Source: Nymphaea colorata (lineage: Eukaryota; Streptophyta; Magnoliopsida; Nymphaeales; Nymphaeaceae). From it: a DNA stretch of 64,000 nt. Under the pieces are notes generated by a model. The model saw only the letters and a list, made by a program, of their open reading frames with translations, searched no databases and was not told the origin of the DNA. Position 1 is the first letter of the stretch. Every line of letters starts with the position of its first letter. Of the stretch, positions 24,169 through 36,483 are shown piece by piece. The translations under genes were made by a program, and so were the position numbers. The stretch spans positions 24,676,802 through 24,740,801 of the forward strand of contig NC_045145.1 in the NCBI RefSeq assembly GCF_008831285.2, read 5' to 3'.

Positions 24169-24785
24169 TCACATAGTTGATTTCTTGAAGAACAATTCCT
24201 CCCTCTTCCATCGGTTCTCCCTATAGCGCTCTGGCAATAGCTTGGAATGTGCATCGATTCCACAAAAATACTGGAAATTTAGGAACCTAATCCAGATTGG
24301 CACTCCCATATTCTCCTCAATCAATAAGGAGCATCTTGGATCCCATCTGCTTGCAGCCATCACTCTTCCACCCAGTTTCCATTACCCCCTTCTAAAAACT
24401 ACCCTGAGTTCGTCCTCACTGTGAACCCTTCCAAACCAGTCATTTATTTGTTAGTTTTCATTCCATCCAAACAACAAGAATCCTGAAAGTTATTTGTTAA
24501 TGGAGGAGAAAGAATCAAACCTGATGAGGACTCACGGTTCTCCCCTTCGATTTTTTTGTTATCAATTGATTCTCCATCTCCTGCTCTATCTTCTAAGTCA
24601 CTCATCAGCTGGTTGTCTTCAAGTTACTCCGCAATTGCTGGTCTCCTACAAATCAATATCTGCGTTCCAATCATTCTGGGTCTAACGTTCCTTTTCAACT
24701 TCCATCTGCCTATGGAGAAACTGAAACTTGTTATCCCCCAATTCTGGTTCTGCTTTTGATCTGGGTCTCTCCTTTATTAACTCCT
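24169..24785 (-). mobile_element. LINE ORF1 remnant (DUF4283), frameshifted
   Basis: On the minus strand the DUF4283 core appears as SRWDPRCSLL, ENMGVPIWIRFLNFQYF, then in a second frame FLWNRCTFQAIARAL-stop-GEPMEEGGIVLQEINYV. The change of frame and the stop show decay. The upstream half (24428-24785) is an N-terminal/leader segment that recurs at 63646-63988. The two copies differ by about 10% and come from the same LINE family. Confidence 0.6.
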
Positions 24786-24789
24786 GACG

Positions 24790-26285
24790 TAATGATAGAT
24801 CTTCAATTCCTTCCACCCATCTTTCTTTGCCACACCCTCTTGCGAAGAAACCATCAATTGATTAACTCTACACCGACTTGCCATATGAATATATATTTGC
24901 TTTGAGGAGTAATTGGCTATCGAGTTCTTCGTTGGTGTTCTTTGACCGGACTACCACACCTAACATCACATTAAAGAAGCTCTAATCTTTAGTTGGGTTC
25001 CTTGTTTGTTGATATATTAGGCAGCTAGTTATAGCCATGACTACCATTTACGTTTCTCCAAAGTTCAAAAACTAAGATAAAAATAGAATTTTGTTGGCAT
25101 TTGCATGGATCAAATATCTATTCTATGGAAATTTAACTGTTCAACCAAGTTTGTTAGTTATGCATAGTACCTAGTTTAGAAATGGTTGCTCGGTTATGCT
25201 GGAACTTTGGAATTCATGAAAGAACTTTGGGATTAATTTGAGGCAAATAATGCATCCTGTTGCTGCTTGATTAGGACCAAGAAACAAACATTCAGCAGTC
25301 GATGGCAGAATCACCACCAAATTTCTCATAACAAAAGTGAAAGAAATGCTCTCTGTCATTTGATTGTCTTACCTTCTTAGTCAAAAGCAGAATTTATGTT
25401 GCATGAACAGCAAGCTGGGGATTAGGTTCCTTGCATTTGTTAAGCAAAATCAATCTCTGCAATGGAGAAAGATCAGCAGATTAATACTGATATTCACAGT
25501 GATGTTTGCCAAGAATTGACTCAACCCTCAAAAGCACACAAAAAGAAACAAGCCAAAACACACAAATACAGGTTAGCAGTTAAACTGCACAAAAAGGGAG
25601 ATTAATTTCTACATAAGACTGAAGGAGGAAAAAAGCATATTATTTGACAATAATTTTTTAGGCGACTTACAGCATAACCAGTACTCAAATATTTAATTCA
25701 CAAGAAAAATAAGGTCAACATTACTTACACAAGTGAAAGCACACAAATAAGCAATTATTTCACATAAGACTGTAAAAATATTACAATCATATATACCTGT
25801 GGAAGATAAGTAGCTGATGCCAGCCAACAACCAACCAGCATCTAGCTCAAAAAAAAAAAAAACAGAATCAAAATATCATTTAAATGTTTGACATAAGCAT
25901 CTTAAACATGTTATCCAGGTGAAACAGGAACTAGGGGTCATCTGGTAATCACAACTGGATATTATTGTTATACTTATCTGCCATAATATTTGAGCCAAGT
26001 TACGATGTACGTAGCTTCACCCAGCCCTGTCAGAGGTAACGGGTATTCTTGTAGTGGCCGTATCACCATCTCTCGTATCTTTGGCCGAGTAAAGGCTGCT
26101 CAAGCCATTATAGTTCCAAGAAAATGATCAAATAAGATTATTTTGAGTGCTAAAAAAAATCAAGTTAGAAAACATGGAGAATTAAAATGAAAAAATAACC
26201 TGTGAAAGTCCGCCAAAGAGAACTTTAGAATTTGTCATTGAATGGATATGGTCAATCATAGCTGAAAGGTCATATAGAGACAATT
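24790..26285. other. unassigned AT-rich DNA
   Basis: No gene recognised. Near 26050 there is TTCTTGTAGTG, the form of a CACTA-element right end, without a matching left end. A poly-A run lies at about 25849-25862. Confidence 0.4.
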
Positions 26286-26289
26286 CCGT

Positions 26290-26720
26290 CCAAATTAGGG
26301 TTGTCATTTGTCAATGTATCTGATTTAATTGGATATCCAACCAAACCAGTTCAAAAAATATCGGATATGGAAAAAAATTTAACATCCAATTAAGCAATTG
26401 GAGCGGATTCGGGTTTAAGAAATGACATCTGATTGGATCCTGATTCAGATTTGGATGTACATATATATCCAACTGGATTCGGATTCAGATTCAGATATGG
26501 ATTGGATTTAGTTATAAATAAAAATCTTATACTCAAATGCTCTTACATTTTGAAAATCAGCCAGAATTGATTCAAAATTCAAATTCAGACTGTGATATTG
26601 GATTTTAGATCCATTGTTTGTATTCAAATCAGAATTTGAATATGGATATGTGAATATCCAAAAAAACAGATATAGTTCAAGATGTATCCTATTTGAATCT
26701 GAAACATTAACATCCCTATT
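26290..26720. repeat. GGATTC/CAGATT-rich dispersed repeat, copy 1
   Basis: About 430 bp of degenerate GGATTCGGATT- and CAGATTTGGAT-type words with the diagnostic core TTTAAGAAATGACATCTGAT (about 26414-26433). It ends AACATCCCTA. Related copies lie at 38370-38740, 39560-39945, 50100-50450 and 62670-62838. Confidence 0.75.
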
Positions 26721-26724
26721 CCCA

Positions 26725-28500
26725 ACCCCAATCCCAGGACTCCAGAATGACAATAAATAACGAAAGATACAAACCCCTCAACTTATTCCCTACTGGCCTG
26801 CAAGTGTCATACAATGGAGATAGCTAATAAGAAACTTTGTTAGATAATCAAAATTAAAAACTCTTATCATATATGTATGTGTGTGTGTGTGTGTGTCTGT
26901 GTGTATAGGGCAGATTTTGTATTTAAAAAATAGTAGATTATAAATTTTCAACGAACTCCTGGCAGAGGCTGTTAACAGTAAAATTGCTAGTTCTTTTTGA
27001 TAAATCCTATTTCACTTCTTATTTGGCTTAGTAATCAACTAACCAACATTGCTCAAAGCATGTAAATTTAAATAGTCGAAGGAAGGAACAAAAATTTGAC
27101 AGAAGTCATTAAGAATGTCATATTTATTCATGTGATCTCTTATTGTTAGATGTCATATGCAAAGTCTGGACGATGCGAAATGTACATGACCTTGAAATTT
27201 GACGATTGGAAGCTCCAATCTGATCACGTTTTGTTTCACTAAAGAAAAAAGACTTCACTGCTGCAAGTAAAATAGGGACTTGTTCGAAAGTAATAAGAAG
27301 AGCTAAGACACTAAATATAAACTCTGAATTGTTAGGCCACCAAAAGTTTCAAGGAAGCCCATCAATTTAGAAACTCAGTCATAGTTATAACAGAAAAAAA
27401 TATTAATTATCGAACTTTTTACTTATAAACTTTCAAAACACCATTTTTTTTAACAATTACTAATAATGTGACGTTTGGAAAACTTAAGAATGTAGAAAAA
27501 AGGTCAAAATTTCGATTTTCCACATGCTCCCCTTTCTACTCATTGAAGGTGAAGGTTGGAAAAGGAGAATCCCAAGTTTGAAGATGAAAAAATGTTGAAA
27601 GTGGGAGAGAAGAATAGATGAAGGAAGAGAGGTAAAAAGGACTTCAAAGCTCTTAGTTGGAGGGCTCAAGGAGTTCCCCAAATGCTAGCTCATTACCAAT
27701 GATGAAGATGTGGGGGTATTTATCAAAAAAAAAAAGCTAAAATTCAGCATTTGAAAGTTTTTTAATTTGTCAAGATTTCTTATGAATTTTAAATTTTTTG
27801 AATTTATTTTATTTTTATTTTGCTTTATAGGTTTTGACATATGGAGATTTGCCCTTAGCTCTGGAAACATCGTTTGGAGGGGGTTGGAAGGTATAAAGCC
27901 AACCCAAGAGGAGCAAAACCGCTTTCTTGGGGCCAATTTTTACCAAAAAAGGAAATTGTCAATGTAGCAGGCCCTATTCTGGGTGCACATGACTGTGCGT
28001 TGCGCTTGGTGCTGCTGTGCACTCTCAACCTTAGCACTCGATAGCACCATGCACCCTAGGCCAGAGCACTTAGTAGCACAACAAGTGCTCTAGGTAGCGC
28101 ACCAAGTGCTGCCAAAACTTTGCGTAAGGAGGCAAATTAAGGGTGGCCTTTGCCCCTTTGCCATCCCCAGGTAGGTCCCACCCTAAAAAAATAGAAGTTT
28201 AACAACAAAAAATATGTAATACTTTTAAGAGGTATAATATTCCTTTCATAAAACGGGTCTGACTCCATTTTTTATGATTCCAGGTACGTTTTGATCCGGA
28301 TCTAATTCCTTAAATGGGAGGGTCCCAGACCCATGTCAAAGGTTGGATCATGGATTGGGTAGGTGCTTAAGCTTGAAATATGGATTGTACATCCAGATTT
28401 GGATTTTAGGAAGCTAAGTAGAATTAAAAAGTGAGGGCGAGCTTGCGAATGATGTTGGGAATTGATTCTTGAGCACGATTTCAAACATTTGAGTTTGATT
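26725..28500. other. unassigned DNA with a GT microsatellite
   Basis: A (GT)n tract lies at 26879-26904. Short imperfect AGCAC/GTGCT repeats lie at 28030-28110. No coding family recognised. Confidence 0.4.
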
Positions 28501-28519
28501 TTTTTTTTATCCAGATTTT

Positions 28520-28810
28520 TTGTTTTTTATCTAATCTAGATCTCTGGGCGATTTTCTGAATCTATTTTCCTATTTTGGGCCTGACTTTGATTCTCAAGTT
28601 TATATGAGTTTTTAACCTTCGTTTTGGATCTAGAGCAGGATTTAAGGCTTAGTTTTAGTTCTAGAGCTCAGTTTTAGATCCAAATTGGGATCTAGGGATC
28701 TATTTTTTAATCTAAAATTGGGATTTGGATCAAGATCTGGATCTAAGTTTGGTTTTTGGATCTTGACTTTGGATTTTGGATTGGGTTTAGATCTAGATTT
28801 GACATGAATT
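28520..28810. repeat. degenerate GATCTAG/TTTGGAT minisatellite-like tract
   Basis: Irregular tandem words of 10-20 bp containing GGATCTAG, GATCCAAAT and TTTGGATTT recur through the segment. Individual units are too diverged to give a fixed period. Confidence 0.55.
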
Positions 28811-29036
28811 ATCAGCGTAGACTGAGGTAGGGCTTGGGTCGGAAGTTTAGATTTAAATTCAGAACTGCAATAAATTGAAGTATTTGAGACCCAAATTTTT
28901 TGAAAATAATTGTGAAGACGCTAGATATATATGAAACTTAAAAATATTAAGATTCTTAAAAGCTACCGTTCATTGTCTAATCTTCAAAGTTCAAACCACC
29001 CAAGAACAAAGAAGTTCATATGTATGGCGATCCAGA

Positions 29037-29334
29037 CGGGGCCGAATGCCATGCAGTGGCCCACATAACAGAATATGCAACGTGGTAGACATATTTCTAG
29101 TTGAACTTGTAATAAGAACAAAAAAAATCCACCATCCATATGGTGTGACATTGTGAAGGCAAAATATTTAGCGGCTACTCCAACTTTTTCATAATCGAAG
29201 ACAGCGCATTGAAGTGGATGTTCATTTTGTTAGGCACAAAGTTGCTCAAGGCACTATTGTTGCAAGACGAACATCATTTGAAGAGCAGATTGCAGATGGG
29301 CTTACAAAAACCATTAAGCTCTCATGGCTATCAT
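29037..29334 (+). pseudogene. Ty1/copia RNase H C-terminal remnant
   Basis: The reading AECHAVAHITEYATW, then after several stops KSTIHMV, YLAATPTF, and finally ALKWMF/HIEVDVHFVRHKVAQGT, SFEEQIADGLTKT, corresponds to the end of copia polyproteins. There the family has HIEID-HFVR-KVAQG and QLADxFTK. Stops and at least two frame changes make it non-functional. The rest of the polyprotein is missing. The terminal TAA lies at about 29337, just before the small element at 29373. Confidence 0.7.
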
Positions 29335-29372
29335 GTTAATTGAATCAAGCTTAACATAGGAGCATCCTTATG

Positions 29373-29422
29373 CAAGGCAGAGCCATGGTACGGCTCACAA
29401 GGGCCCTGGCCCAACCTCAAAA

Positions 29423-29481
<59 letters not shown>

Positions 29482-29608
29482 ACATGTAAATTTTTACAAA
29501 TTTCACTTATTCTATATCAAAATTTTGAAAAATGATATTTCATCCCTAGTAAAAAAATTTAGAAACTTTAATTTGGCCGCTCCATGAAAAATTCCTAGCT
29601 CCGCCCCT
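29373..29608. mobile_element. 236-bp short element with perfect 9-bp target-site duplication
   Basis: The 9-bp sequence ATCCTTATG occurs at 29364-29372 and 29609-29617, exactly flanking the unit. The ends are roughly inverted: AGGCAGAGCCATGG on the left and CCTAGCTCCGCCCCT on the right (complement AGGGGCGGAGCTAGG). The interior has A22 followed by (TA)n (29419-29475). It is non-coding. A second family member with its own 9-bp duplication is at 40653-40839. A 9-bp duplication suggests a Mutator-type transposase in trans. Confidence 0.75.
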
Positions 29609-29619
29609 ATCCTTATGGG

Positions 29620-31285
29620 TCCAACACCAAAGGGTTTGGTACCTCTTTCTTAGACAAAAATACCAAAGTCGCTGCCCAGGTGATGTTACTTGAGAGAGAA
29701 AGTTCTGTGCATCGTGCACATGTTACCTAATAAAGGATGGAAGGACATTTTGGTCATTTGTTAAAAAGAAATGTCATTTATAGTTTTTTACTTTTTTTCA
29801 TTTTCATTTTTGCTTTTTACAAAAAGTTCTTTTTCACTGTTAACTAAGGGTATTTTAGTCATTTACCATACTTGCTCACTAAATTCATGTCAGGTTTGTA
29901 ATTTGAGGCATTCCTATTCAGTTTAGATGGTCTTATTTGTTCACTGCATGAAGTATTGCAGCATTTCTTAGACAACCCATGGCATGATGTATCTTCTTCA
30001 GAGAAATGGGGTTGCAGTGACAGCCAGGATGTTCAATTAATGAAGAGGCAAAACAAGCTTTAATTCCTAACCACAATTATGGATGTTCAATGAGTCGAGC
30101 CAACTCTGGTGCACTCTTGACCTTTCTTAGTCAAACTCAGATCAAGCTCAACTCATCTAATAAAGGAGCCGTGTTCGGGTTAAAGTTAAGTAAACGAGTT
30201 GAGTTCAATCTTGGCAAGCTCAACTTACGTAAACTCTCATGGTCAGATGAGAAATGCTATAGATTTGTATAAAAATCCTTCAATGAAAAGGCCAATGTCC
30301 TGGTCATATTCAACTGCATATTGTTACAACTCAAGAAAATAGTATAAAAAGTTGAAGGCTTCTCTTTACCTCTCAACCTCAATCCAACACCTCCCAACCA
30401 CAAGAATTCAAACACACGTCTCTCTCTCCTTCTCCCTCTCTCTCTCTCTCTTTATACATTTATTATGTATATATACATATATATATTCCCATTTCGGTAC
30501 TGGTTTTACTATATGCATATACAATGCCAGTTGATTTTATGGAAAATCTTAATTTTTGATTGTTATAAGAGCCACCAGTGTTATGATTCAAAATACACAT
30601 CTAATTAAACCTATAACATAATCTCAACAAGCTAATGTGCTATAACTACTTATTTAGCACAAGTGTTGTGACTACTTATCCATTACAAACATTCTTTGTT
30701 CCAGTTTGCTTTATGAAAATATTTGATTCTTTTACTGTCAAAGTTTTCGTGATACAAACTTACAGCAGCAGCAGCATTCGACCTTCTAGATGACTTTTAT
30801 CAAGTGATAAGGGAACACAAACTTACATCAGCAAGCCTTCTACCTTCCAGAAGACTTCTTATCAAGTGAAAGGAAAAAGAAAGTTACTAGATTGCCCCAT
30901 GGCCCTTAGTGACAGATTCATTTTGGATTTACATTGGCTTAGACTTCAAACAGAAGTTCAACCTTTTAGCAAAAAGTCTTACATCTTTGAAAAGGTGTCA
31001 GCCACCAATGTCTCAATCATAGTCCTTTAGGGGCCACTTGGCACCAATAACAGATTGTTACCATCCAACGATTCTACCTAAAATTTAGGGTAGATTCATA
31101 CATCATTACTTTACATGGTTCGATGAATCTGCCCCAATTTTTAAGTCTGTTTTACTAGATACTAACAATTTGTTACTGGTGCATAATACCCCTTAACACT
31201 ACAATTGCATGAGGAACAACAAAAGTACAAAGACATCCATGAGCACAAGTTGTTCTATCAACCAGATGGGAAGAGGACAAATTGT
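29620..31285. other. unassigned DNA with CT/TA microsatellite
   Basis: A (CT)n track lies at 30419-30454. A segment near 30090-30240 has AGCTCAACTC-type words similar to the hAT-like elements at 50604 and 61624. No gene recognised. Confidence 0.4.
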
Positions 31286-31289
31286 AGAA

Positions 31290-31461
31290 ACTTCTTATCA
31301 TCTCCCCATCCAAAATGTAAGTCTCTGCTGCTTGTTTTGATGACTCCTTGATTATCTTTACCAAATATGGAGATCTTGAATTTATTTCTTCTCCACTTTG
31401 AGATAAGACTTTTATGGAACCATCCATTAATTTGTGAAATTGAGCACGTTGTCCATCATAA
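31290..31461 (-). pseudogene. isolated exon of an ATP-dependent DNA ligase (adenylation domain)
   Basis: On the minus strand, after an acceptor CTTGTAG, the frame reads YDGQRAQFHKLMDGSIKVL, SQSGEEINSRSPYLVKIIK, ESSKQAAETY and ILDGE. In plant DNA ligases (LIG1/LIG6 type) the catalytic lysine precedes YDGxRAQ, and the motif after it is the SRNGE...FILDAE region. Here the exon starts just after where Lys would lie, so the nucleotide-binding lysine is not on it, and no neighbouring ligase exon was recognised. Asp-Ala-Glu is changed to Asp-Gly-Glu. It is best read as a displaced or relict exon. Confidence 0.6.
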
Positions 31462-31469
31462 CTACAAGC

Positions 31470-32873
31470 GCAATGTTTCTTTATAAATGAACCACAATGA
31501 ACAAATTTAATAAAATAAGGATTAATAATGTAAATGGCTCAAGCTGAAGAATTTGCAATAAAGAAGAGGAGAAGTAGCAGAGTAAATGGCTTAAAAATTT
31601 GTACAGGGGATTACAAGGAAAAAGAGCCAAATAAAGGAAAAATGGTGGAACAAACTTATATTCACAATATAATTAACTTAATCCAGCATTATGACAGCTG
31701 ACCTATCAGAGCTTGTTTGGGCACATGTTGGATCAACAACGATGCCAGGAACCATGAAACAGTCGACAAATGAAACTAGATGCTTGCCGATGAGTGAAGA
31801 AGTAAGTAAATCATATGAAAAAGACATTTAAAAAGGAAAAAAAATTGTACAAGCCTTGAAAATTCCAACATCAAACTCGGCTGGAAATAAGTGACCATTC
31901 TGAAATGAAAAACTAAAAACTAATTAAGCACTTGCAGCTGGAATTACTAGATAACATCATTGTCACAAATACCATTTCCCATGTTTTCATCGGTGACAGA
32001 TTTCCTCTGTCCGCTAATTTTCATACAAAAATGGTATTCAGAAATAGTTCTTCAAACTTTGAAACAGACAAAAATGATCCTCTTTGATTAGACGTCGCAC
32101 AAGTGAAGCGACTTGTATAGAGTGGTTTGAGATGATGAAGCAGAATTTCATCTCTTGCGGCAAAGCAGACATACCCATTTCAGTTCCTGATTATTGCGAT
32201 CCAGAAAGCAAGAGCTACAGAAAAAGGAGACCGATTACAAAACCAAAAAGTCATTGTTGAAGCGGTAAGAGAGCTTCCATGAAATAAACCCCGAAACTGT
32301 GGCTGAAAGTATTTTCAGTCATGACATGTCCTGTGGCTGTTAACTAAGCTGACTTTGGCAAAAACCCTTGTAGCTATTAACTTTTTGTCATGGTTTTGAC
32401 CATAGTCACAAGAAAACATCTTGAGTTTTAAACCGCAAGTTTTTTCTCGGCTACAATACGGTGAGCTTGAAAATAAAGGAGAAAAAACAAGAAAAATACA
32501 ACAAATTTTTAAAAATTAAAAAAAATTCAAATTAAGAAAAAATAAAATAAGTGAGAAACTATAAACACAAACATCAACAAATAAGTAGATTTGCGACAAA
32601 TAAAATTAGAAAATGAAAAAAAACTGTTTAAAAATTTTAAAAATGAAGAAAAAGGAAAAAATGCAAAAAAAAATCTAGGTTTATTGATCATGTCCATTTG
32701 TTTTTCTTTTAAAAAACACGTTTTTTGTGACTGGCTATTTTATCAACCGGCCATGATGTACCTAGGCCACTAGCCATGGTTTTTGCTGTGACCGTTATTT
32801 GCAACAGCCATAGTTGCTTGTACATTAGCTATGGAAAAAGTCATGGCCATTGTAATTATTCTACATTTTGTTT

Positions 32874-32929
<56 letters not shown>

Positions 32930-35900
32930 CATAGAAATAAGTAATTGTACTATAAAAGATATTGTTTATACAATTCAAAATTATAAAAAAATTACATAAA
33001 AATAGTAGAAAATAAGTGTCCTTTGAGCACGCCTGCTTCTTTCTTATCAAAAAGCTCCACAAGCCATTTCTGGTCGAAATAGAGAAAATAAATAGAAAAA
33101 TAGCAGGTTCATACACATCTAGAAAATTTAATCCCAGAGACTAGTATGGTGAAACAATTCTAATTTTCTCATATTAGCAGCTTAGCATCTTATTTCTCCC
33201 AGAAACAATTCTAATTCTCTCATTTTCATGTAGTGTAGCTATACTTGTATCCAAATAGTCAAAAAGTTTAAGAATGATGGAAAGGGGTATGTGAAAGAAC
33301 ATATCATCTCTGGTACAGTAAGAAAAATTTCATAAATAAAATAGAAATATATTGCACGTTATACACAAATAACTAGTAGAGACATACAATACTGTAAATG
33401 ATCAACCTTTTGGGCAAACAAATCTTGGCCTGCTCAGAAATCTCCTATTTTTTCTGTCATTAGAAAACAAAAAAGAAAGATAAAGCAATCTTCACCTCAA
33501 AATAAGTTCCTAAATTCCATTCCAATTTATGGATCATGAAGAAAGCTAAGATCTTGATCACCTACAAACAAAACAAAAAATGGAGGATTGGATGAAATAA
33601 ATGAGTACTTATAGCCAAAATCAAGGCTCCGTGAAATAGTTTTAGAAGAAAATAATAATAGGGCAAAACTTACTATGAAATACTTCAATTTATTGGAAAC
33701 TGAAACAAGAAGACAAACAATTGATTCATCCAAAAAATTAGTCCCATGTAGAACCAAAACATGCAGTTGAAACCAAGCTTGTGAAATGTATCAGCCAAAA
33801 CAACAAATATCTCTTGCATAATTGTCAGGAAATAAAATAGGCCTTGTCAAACTGATTGCAAAACACTAAGGACTAGAGAAAAGAACATAATGCACAAAAA
33901 ATGTCTTTAAGAATGCTTGGTTGAAACCAATATCAGAAATATTTTTTTCAGTATGCTAAAATGCCTGGTTTATTGGATCCATTACAAGCTTCAATTGAAG
34001 AGTAGACCACAACCCCCTGGTAAACAACAATATATTTGATACATAGTCACATAAAAAATAGTGTTCGGCACTAACATAACCTTGATAGCTGGTATATTTT
34101 CAAATAGAAGTTGATTGGTAATGCTGGATAAGAGCATGAGGTGAACATGATGTCAGTGTAATATGATATATTTACCTGATATTATTATATTTATCTGAAA
34201 TTATTAAATTATTAGAGCATGAGGTGAACATGAATTTCTCGAGGATAACACGGCAAAGTTGTATATCTCTGAAATATTTCGAAAATAAAAAAAAATTAAA
34301 AAAATTTAAAACATTTAAAAAATCCTGAAAAATATAAAAATAAAATAAAATATAAATTAATAAAAAATATTAAAAAACGTGTATAATTCACGTTTTTTTT
34401 TGTTTTTTATATTCTGACATTTTTTAAAAAAGATGCGTTGTATTGCTGTTTTATTGGTCTGACTTATTTTTCACGTATTTAACCGTCTTATTCAATTAAG
34501 TTGTGATATTTGTGACAGTGGATCAACATAGACAAAAAGAAATCTCATCACCATAACAATGGCAAATCATCCTCTGGTTAAAATGCTAATCATTGGTTTG
34601 AGTCAGATTGATCCAGATAAAAGTTTGATGAAAACAGTAATCTCAGAGTAATTACGGAACTGGGACAAAAAAAATACCAACCTGCACAAAAAAAAAACAG
34701 GAAAGAAAGAAAGAAAGAAAAAGCATCAATACCATAAAGAGAAAATCAACTACAAGACTAAACTATTATCAAGGTCCACATAGATCCATACGCCCACAGC
34801 TTTATCTACCAAAGGATTGTTGCACAAGCTTGGAAATGATAAAGGGAAGTTCATAGATTTGGAAATTCCATACTGCCTTCACTATCAAAGCTGCTGCCCT
34901 TTTAGATATTGAATCCAATTACATTATTCAAAATGTACTTTAATGTCCTTTTCTCCTTCACATATAATTAGCCACCTCTTTGGTAGTTGTGCTTTTTGAA
35001 AAGTGAACCATACTTGATGCTTGGCAAATTTCTAATGTCACATATTTTTTGAAGTGCCATTGTTCCATGCAAAATATGAAGCACCACTCCTCTGTGTCTG
35101 CTCATAAACAAAACACATCAGAGAGTAGCGCATATTTGACATGTGCATACATTATATATAAGAATGCCTGATCTTTATTACATCCTAGTAGGATAACACA
35201 CTCAAATTTTGGTTTAGTTATGAATGTATATCATCATGACTGCATACAATGATATTATGTACATGACTGCATGCATTGATGATACTAGTTAAAACCTGGA
35301 TCCTCACTTTAGTATTTTCCATTGTCAAATGGGCTGATGCAGGGTCAGATGAGGGACGGTCATATCTTTGGATTTTGAAATCTAAGTGATCTAAGATCAA
35401 ATTTTGTGGACTCTACAACAATGATGTATAGAAAAACATATTTTATCATGTAAAGGAAAAAAAAATTGCTTAACTTACACCTTGTTTTCTAATATAGCAG
35501 AATATTTTTGGATTTCTGGAATATCTCCAAGGAATATTTGTTGTTAAGGTTTAGGGATGTACAACCATGGCTATGGCAAAAATGGTATATTGGGTCATCA
35601 TGTATGGGGCCCTAAACTAGATACTTGAGCATCACAAAAATGCAGTGATGAGCGTTTCTTGGTCCTCATGGATAGTCTGATTGACCTTTATTTCAAGGAC
35701 TATTCAGATAGACCTGAAGGAACATTTACATTTCATATTTGATGTTCAAGACTTCAAAAATTAGATACATTCGACCGAAGCACAAAGCAAAGTCTTTAAT
35801 ATCTGTTCCCTTTGGATGTAACTAAAGGCATAAAATCAACCATGCTCCTGATTTGCGAGTTGAATGCACTCTTGAAAAAGCTCAAATACAATGATCTTTA

Positions 35901-36410
35901 TCATAAATGCATACACTTTCATGCTTAACATGATTCGTGTCCACTACCACTAACAACATCTGGAGCTTCAGAAAATAATATATGCAGGACAACATGGATA
36001 TCTTTGATTTACCCGCCAACAACTGGAATCCAGAAGTACATACCAAGGACAACTATCATATTCTATAATTTCTAAAAAAACATGAGGACCAAACTCTAAC
36101 AGTAAACAGAAAGTACAAAGTCCAAAAGGAAAAGAAAAAAAAAAGGTGACACCGTGGCGTCTTTCATCTCATGCTCAAGCTCATGAAACCGATTATTGAG
36201 CCCATTGAATATATTGATGTTCTGGTGATCTTCCCAAGTTACTTCAGGCTCCACTCCACGTGCTTATTCATAAGTCCATTATTTCAGTAGGAAGCTTCTT
36301 GCTTTTGTGAGTTAAAAATTGCACCAAGACAGCCACATACTTCATATTCATGCACGAAATATCTAACAAATTCAGTAGGTATGAATAACCTCATGAAGCA
36401 ACGAACAGCA
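31470..36410. other. unassigned AT-rich DNA with simple repeats
   Basis: Noncoding by inspection. Adjoining (TA)n and (GA)n tracts lie at 32876-32928. A-rich tracts are at 32450-32680 and 34260-34390. A GAAA repeat lies at about 34704-34720. Minus-strand coding-like stretches occur at 31680-31860 (HLVSFVDCFMVPGIVVDP) and from ATG 32172 (MSALPQEMKFCF). They could be further exons of a lost gene, but I cannot assign them. Confidence 0.4.
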
Positions 36411-36483
36411 AGGATTAAGCGATGCAATGGGGAAAAAAATGCACAAAACACAAAAGAGATCTATCGGTATCCAACATAAATCG

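Noticed and set aside
26040-26060. CACTA right end (TTCTTGTAGTG)
   Set aside because: No inverted CACTACAAGAA partner within a plausible distance and no subterminal repeats.
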